Assembly: GCF_020382885.2 (NCBI RefSeq)
Contig: NC_058493.1
Coordinates: forward strand, 27,038,999 to 27,102,998
Reading direction: 5' to 3'
Length of the DNA stretch: 64,000 nucleotides
DNA from: Scatophagus argus
Taxonomy: Eukaryota > Chordata > Actinopteri > Scatophagidae
The notes under the pieces are model-generated. The model did no database searches, was not told the DNA's origin, and worked only from the letters and a program-made list of their open reading frames with translations. The position numbers and the translations under genes are program-made. Of this stretch, positions 61,600-64,000 are shown piece by piece. The number at the start of each line of letters is the position of its first letter. Positions within the stretch are counted from its first letter, which is position 1.

Positions 61600-62657
61600 G
61601 TAGTTTTCCTCTGACGTGTGGTGGTGAAGTAGAGGAATAAAAAAAATAAAATCCTGTTTACACAAAGGTGTTACTCATCAGTCATGAAAAGACAATATTA
61701 TGATGAATGAAACATGACCTTCTTCTGACACTGGAAGACATTATATTTAATGTTTTATTACAAGGACCCAAAGCGACCCCGCAAACCGACTAGTCGAACA
61801 GGAATTGATCTGCAGCTGTTCTGATAATCGATTAATCGTTAAGGTTGTTGTTTGATATGATATTAAACCAAAGATCTTTGGGTTTGGGGCTGTCGGTCAT
61901 CTGAACTGGACTTCGGGAAACGTGCACACCAAACGACCAACAATCTTCAGATGAGTCTATAAAGAAATAATCAGTTGCGTTTAATTCCCCCCCAGATTCT
62001 GCAGCACGCAGTCCTTCTTTTTGAACACCAACTGCAATGTGAAATAAAGTTTTGTGTGTTTGAACGAGGTCCTCGGGTGCGTCATCGTCTGATTTGGCCG
62101 AGTCAAAGGTAGAAAAGACCGGCTGGGGTGAGAGTGGGTGAAACAGAAACACGATTGACCCCAGTCAAGGCTGCCAAACCCCGTAGGATTCATCTGCGTC
62201 GTTAGTGGCTGGAGTGTGGGATCTGCCCCCGTTCCTCCCCCCCCCGACTCCATCTGGATGCAGTTTGGCTGCTGTGGGGGTCGTTGTGTTTGTTGTGAAG
62301 CTGTAATGCTAAAGGAAGGAATGCGGGGAAAAAATGCGAAGGCTTCCTCGAAAGACGTGGAGGTGATTCATGTTGAACCTGAGCAGAAAGACCACATGAG
62401 TCCCACCTTCTCCTTACCTCCGGACAGCAGAGGATGGACAGAGGTGGAGGTGATGATGTCATGCACGTGTGTTGTTCTTCAGGCGGCGGCGGTGCTCTGA
62501 CTCTTTGCTGATTGGCTGCCACAGGAGACTCCCCTTTGAAATACTGGAACGCAAAGAATACCAAAAAAACACATGCAGCGTTCAGAGTGCCGGATGTTTG
62601 TGGAGAGTCTCGGGGCATTTTGTTTTAGTGAGTGTCACACTGTTTGATCAGTGTGTT

Positions 62658-62694
<37 letters not shown>

Positions 62695-63768
62695 GTCACG
62701 GGTTCAGCGTTCAGCACGACACGAGCCTAAAATCCTCTTGCTGTTGAGCACATGACCAAATAAACTGCGATGAGGAAAAGTTGTGCAGAGATTAAGCAGG
62801 AATCCTGAGCTTGTGACGTTACAGGAGCTTTGCTGAAGTGTTTAGCTCGGTTATCTAAGATGTTTCCATACCGGTTTACCTTCCTAAAACCGCTGACTGA
62901 CAACTAACATGACAGGAAACCATAAGTGTTGTCCATGAGTCTCCTTACAGCCAAACCAAACAACGCGCCACCCTGTACTGTAAGCGAGCGATACCACATT
63001 ATTTACTGAACAGTACACATCACAGTTAAAATAAAGCTTTCTTTGCTTATCTTTGTTTAACTTACAGTTATAGAAATCAAAGGAAATCTGCAAATGTTTC
63101 CGTTGAGAATTACTTCACCGAATCACCAGCAAACACTTTGCTGTACTGAACTCGTCTCCTCGTGCCTCGGCAGCCCGTCCTCCTTATAACACTGTGCACA
63201 TTAAACATGTGAGTAAGGCAAATGAAGACGCTGGCAGTACCTTATAGACAGATTGCTTCGGAGCTGCAGCGAATGTTTGAGTAACGGATTAAAAGTTTTG
63301 GACCAGAGCCACCTGATTTAACCAGCCTCTGCATGCTCATGTGCACACAGGACTACTGTTCTGACTGGTGAGTGCTAGCATGTTAGCTTGCCAAACTAAA
63401 GTGGTGACCATCACCTGAACACGGGATCAGATTAGGTAAAATAAATGTTCGAGCGCAAATCCCTCACTGGACAGTTTAGTACAACTTTAGCACAGAATAT
63501 TTGTGGTGGGTAAGAATTTTATTCAGTTTTCTACTCCTGTTTGTCTGATGTGGAGGTTCCTTTAAAACCAGTCTGTCCTCTTTGGTCTGCGTCGTGTCAA
63601 CAGTTAGTTCACATTCATGGTTTTATTGGTGAGGGGAAAAAACACAACAAGAAGCAGAACTACAAACCAGTTCAAACACCCCACAGTCCAGCGCTAACGT
63701 GCTGCTAGCACAGCAGCCAAACACAAAGACTGACAGCTGATCATCAGATGATTGTGTGGTTTCCCGGC

Positions 63769-63872
63769 AACACACGCACACACACACACGCACACACACA
63801 CACACACGCACACACACACACACACGCACGCACGCACACACACACACGCACACACACACACACACACACACA
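63769..63872. repeat. Long compound (CA)n / (CG CA)n microsatellite
   Basis: About 100 bp of CA repeats interrupted by CG steps (CGCACACA, GCACGCACGC), giving long alternating purine-pyrimidine DNA. Spurious His/Thr or Cys/Val reading frames over it are not genes. Confidence 0.95.
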
Positions 63873-64000
63873 GGATGTCTTTTGTAGCCTCCAACCAAAT
63901 GGCAGCGCAGAGCATCAGGGAGTCTTCATATTCTGTCAATAAATGTCTTTTAAATAAACAGAAACACAATTTCCTGAGACTCAGCAGATCTGAAAACATC

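Larger units (their letters stand above)
60731..64000. other. gch1: GCH1 intron 1 (start only)
   Basis: No second exon was found. The region holds the B-A-B duplication (61070-61599), a degenerate repeat end near 61800-61850, a GT tract (62658-62693) and a long imperfect CA/CG-containing tract (63769-63872). A long first intron is usual for vertebrate GCH1. Confidence 0.75.

Noticed and set aside
62202..62618. Minus-strand frame of 138 codons in GCH1 intron 1
   Set aside because: No recognisable domain, many low-complexity Ser/Pro/His stretches, and no matching splice signals; probably chance.
63748..63942. His/Thr-rich and Cys/Val-rich reading frames
   Set aside because: Direct translations of a CA/GT microsatellite; the same applies at 16543-16837, 25774-26185 and 34410-34697.

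Overview
This is nuclear DNA from a teleost fish, probably a percomorph. The spliced genes have vertebrate domain structure and mostly short introns with GT-AG borders. CA/GT microsatellites are frequent, and several interspersed repeats typical of fish genomes are present. No operons, phage, CRISPR array or bacterial features were seen.

Layout. (1) About 1-26 kb, minus strand: the 5' part of a DENND4-family gene, best matched to DENND4C (MABP + DENN Rab exchange factor). Five coding exons are visible: 11578-11268, 7342-7096, 4994-4925, 2955-2786 and 173 to beyond the left edge. A probable non-coding first exon and CpG-rich promoter lie near 25.76-26.0 kb, which gives a first intron of about 14 kb. 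(2) About 26-39.5 kb: no gene that I can support. It holds microsatellites, two copies of a tRNA-like repeat, a broken Tc1/mariner copy and an unusual pair of overlapping hairpins. (3) About 39.6-41.7 kb, plus strand: SOCS4, with one intact coding exon of 395 codons and a probable upstream untranslated exon. (4) 45.8-59.0 kb, plus strand: complete WDHD1 (AND-1/CTF4). It has an untranslated first exon plus 25 coding exons. Joining them in phase gives about 1121 residues, close to the human length, with WD40, SepB and HMG-box regions. (5) 60.2-64 kb, plus strand: promoter, first exon and start of intron 1 of GCH1 (GTP cyclohydrolase 1). The catalytic exons lie beyond the right edge.

SOCS4, WDHD1 and GCH1 match a conserved vertebrate neighbourhood (human 14q22). 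Here SOCS4 and WDHD1 point the same way, whereas in human they are divergent from a shared promoter. The genes do not form one pathway: DENND4C acts in Rab membrane traffic, SOCS4 in cytokine/growth-factor receptor turnover, WDHD1 in DNA replication and GCH1 in tetrahydrobiopterin and pteridine synthesis.

The most striking unexplained structure is a B-A-B duplication in GCH1 intron 1. A 220-bp copy of sequence from downstream of WDHD1 sits between two ~155-bp copies of local sequence, consistent with replication template switching across GCH1 exon 1. No clearly new biological system was recognised. Exon borders were set by eye from splice consensus, reading phase and remembered family sequence; no alignment was run.
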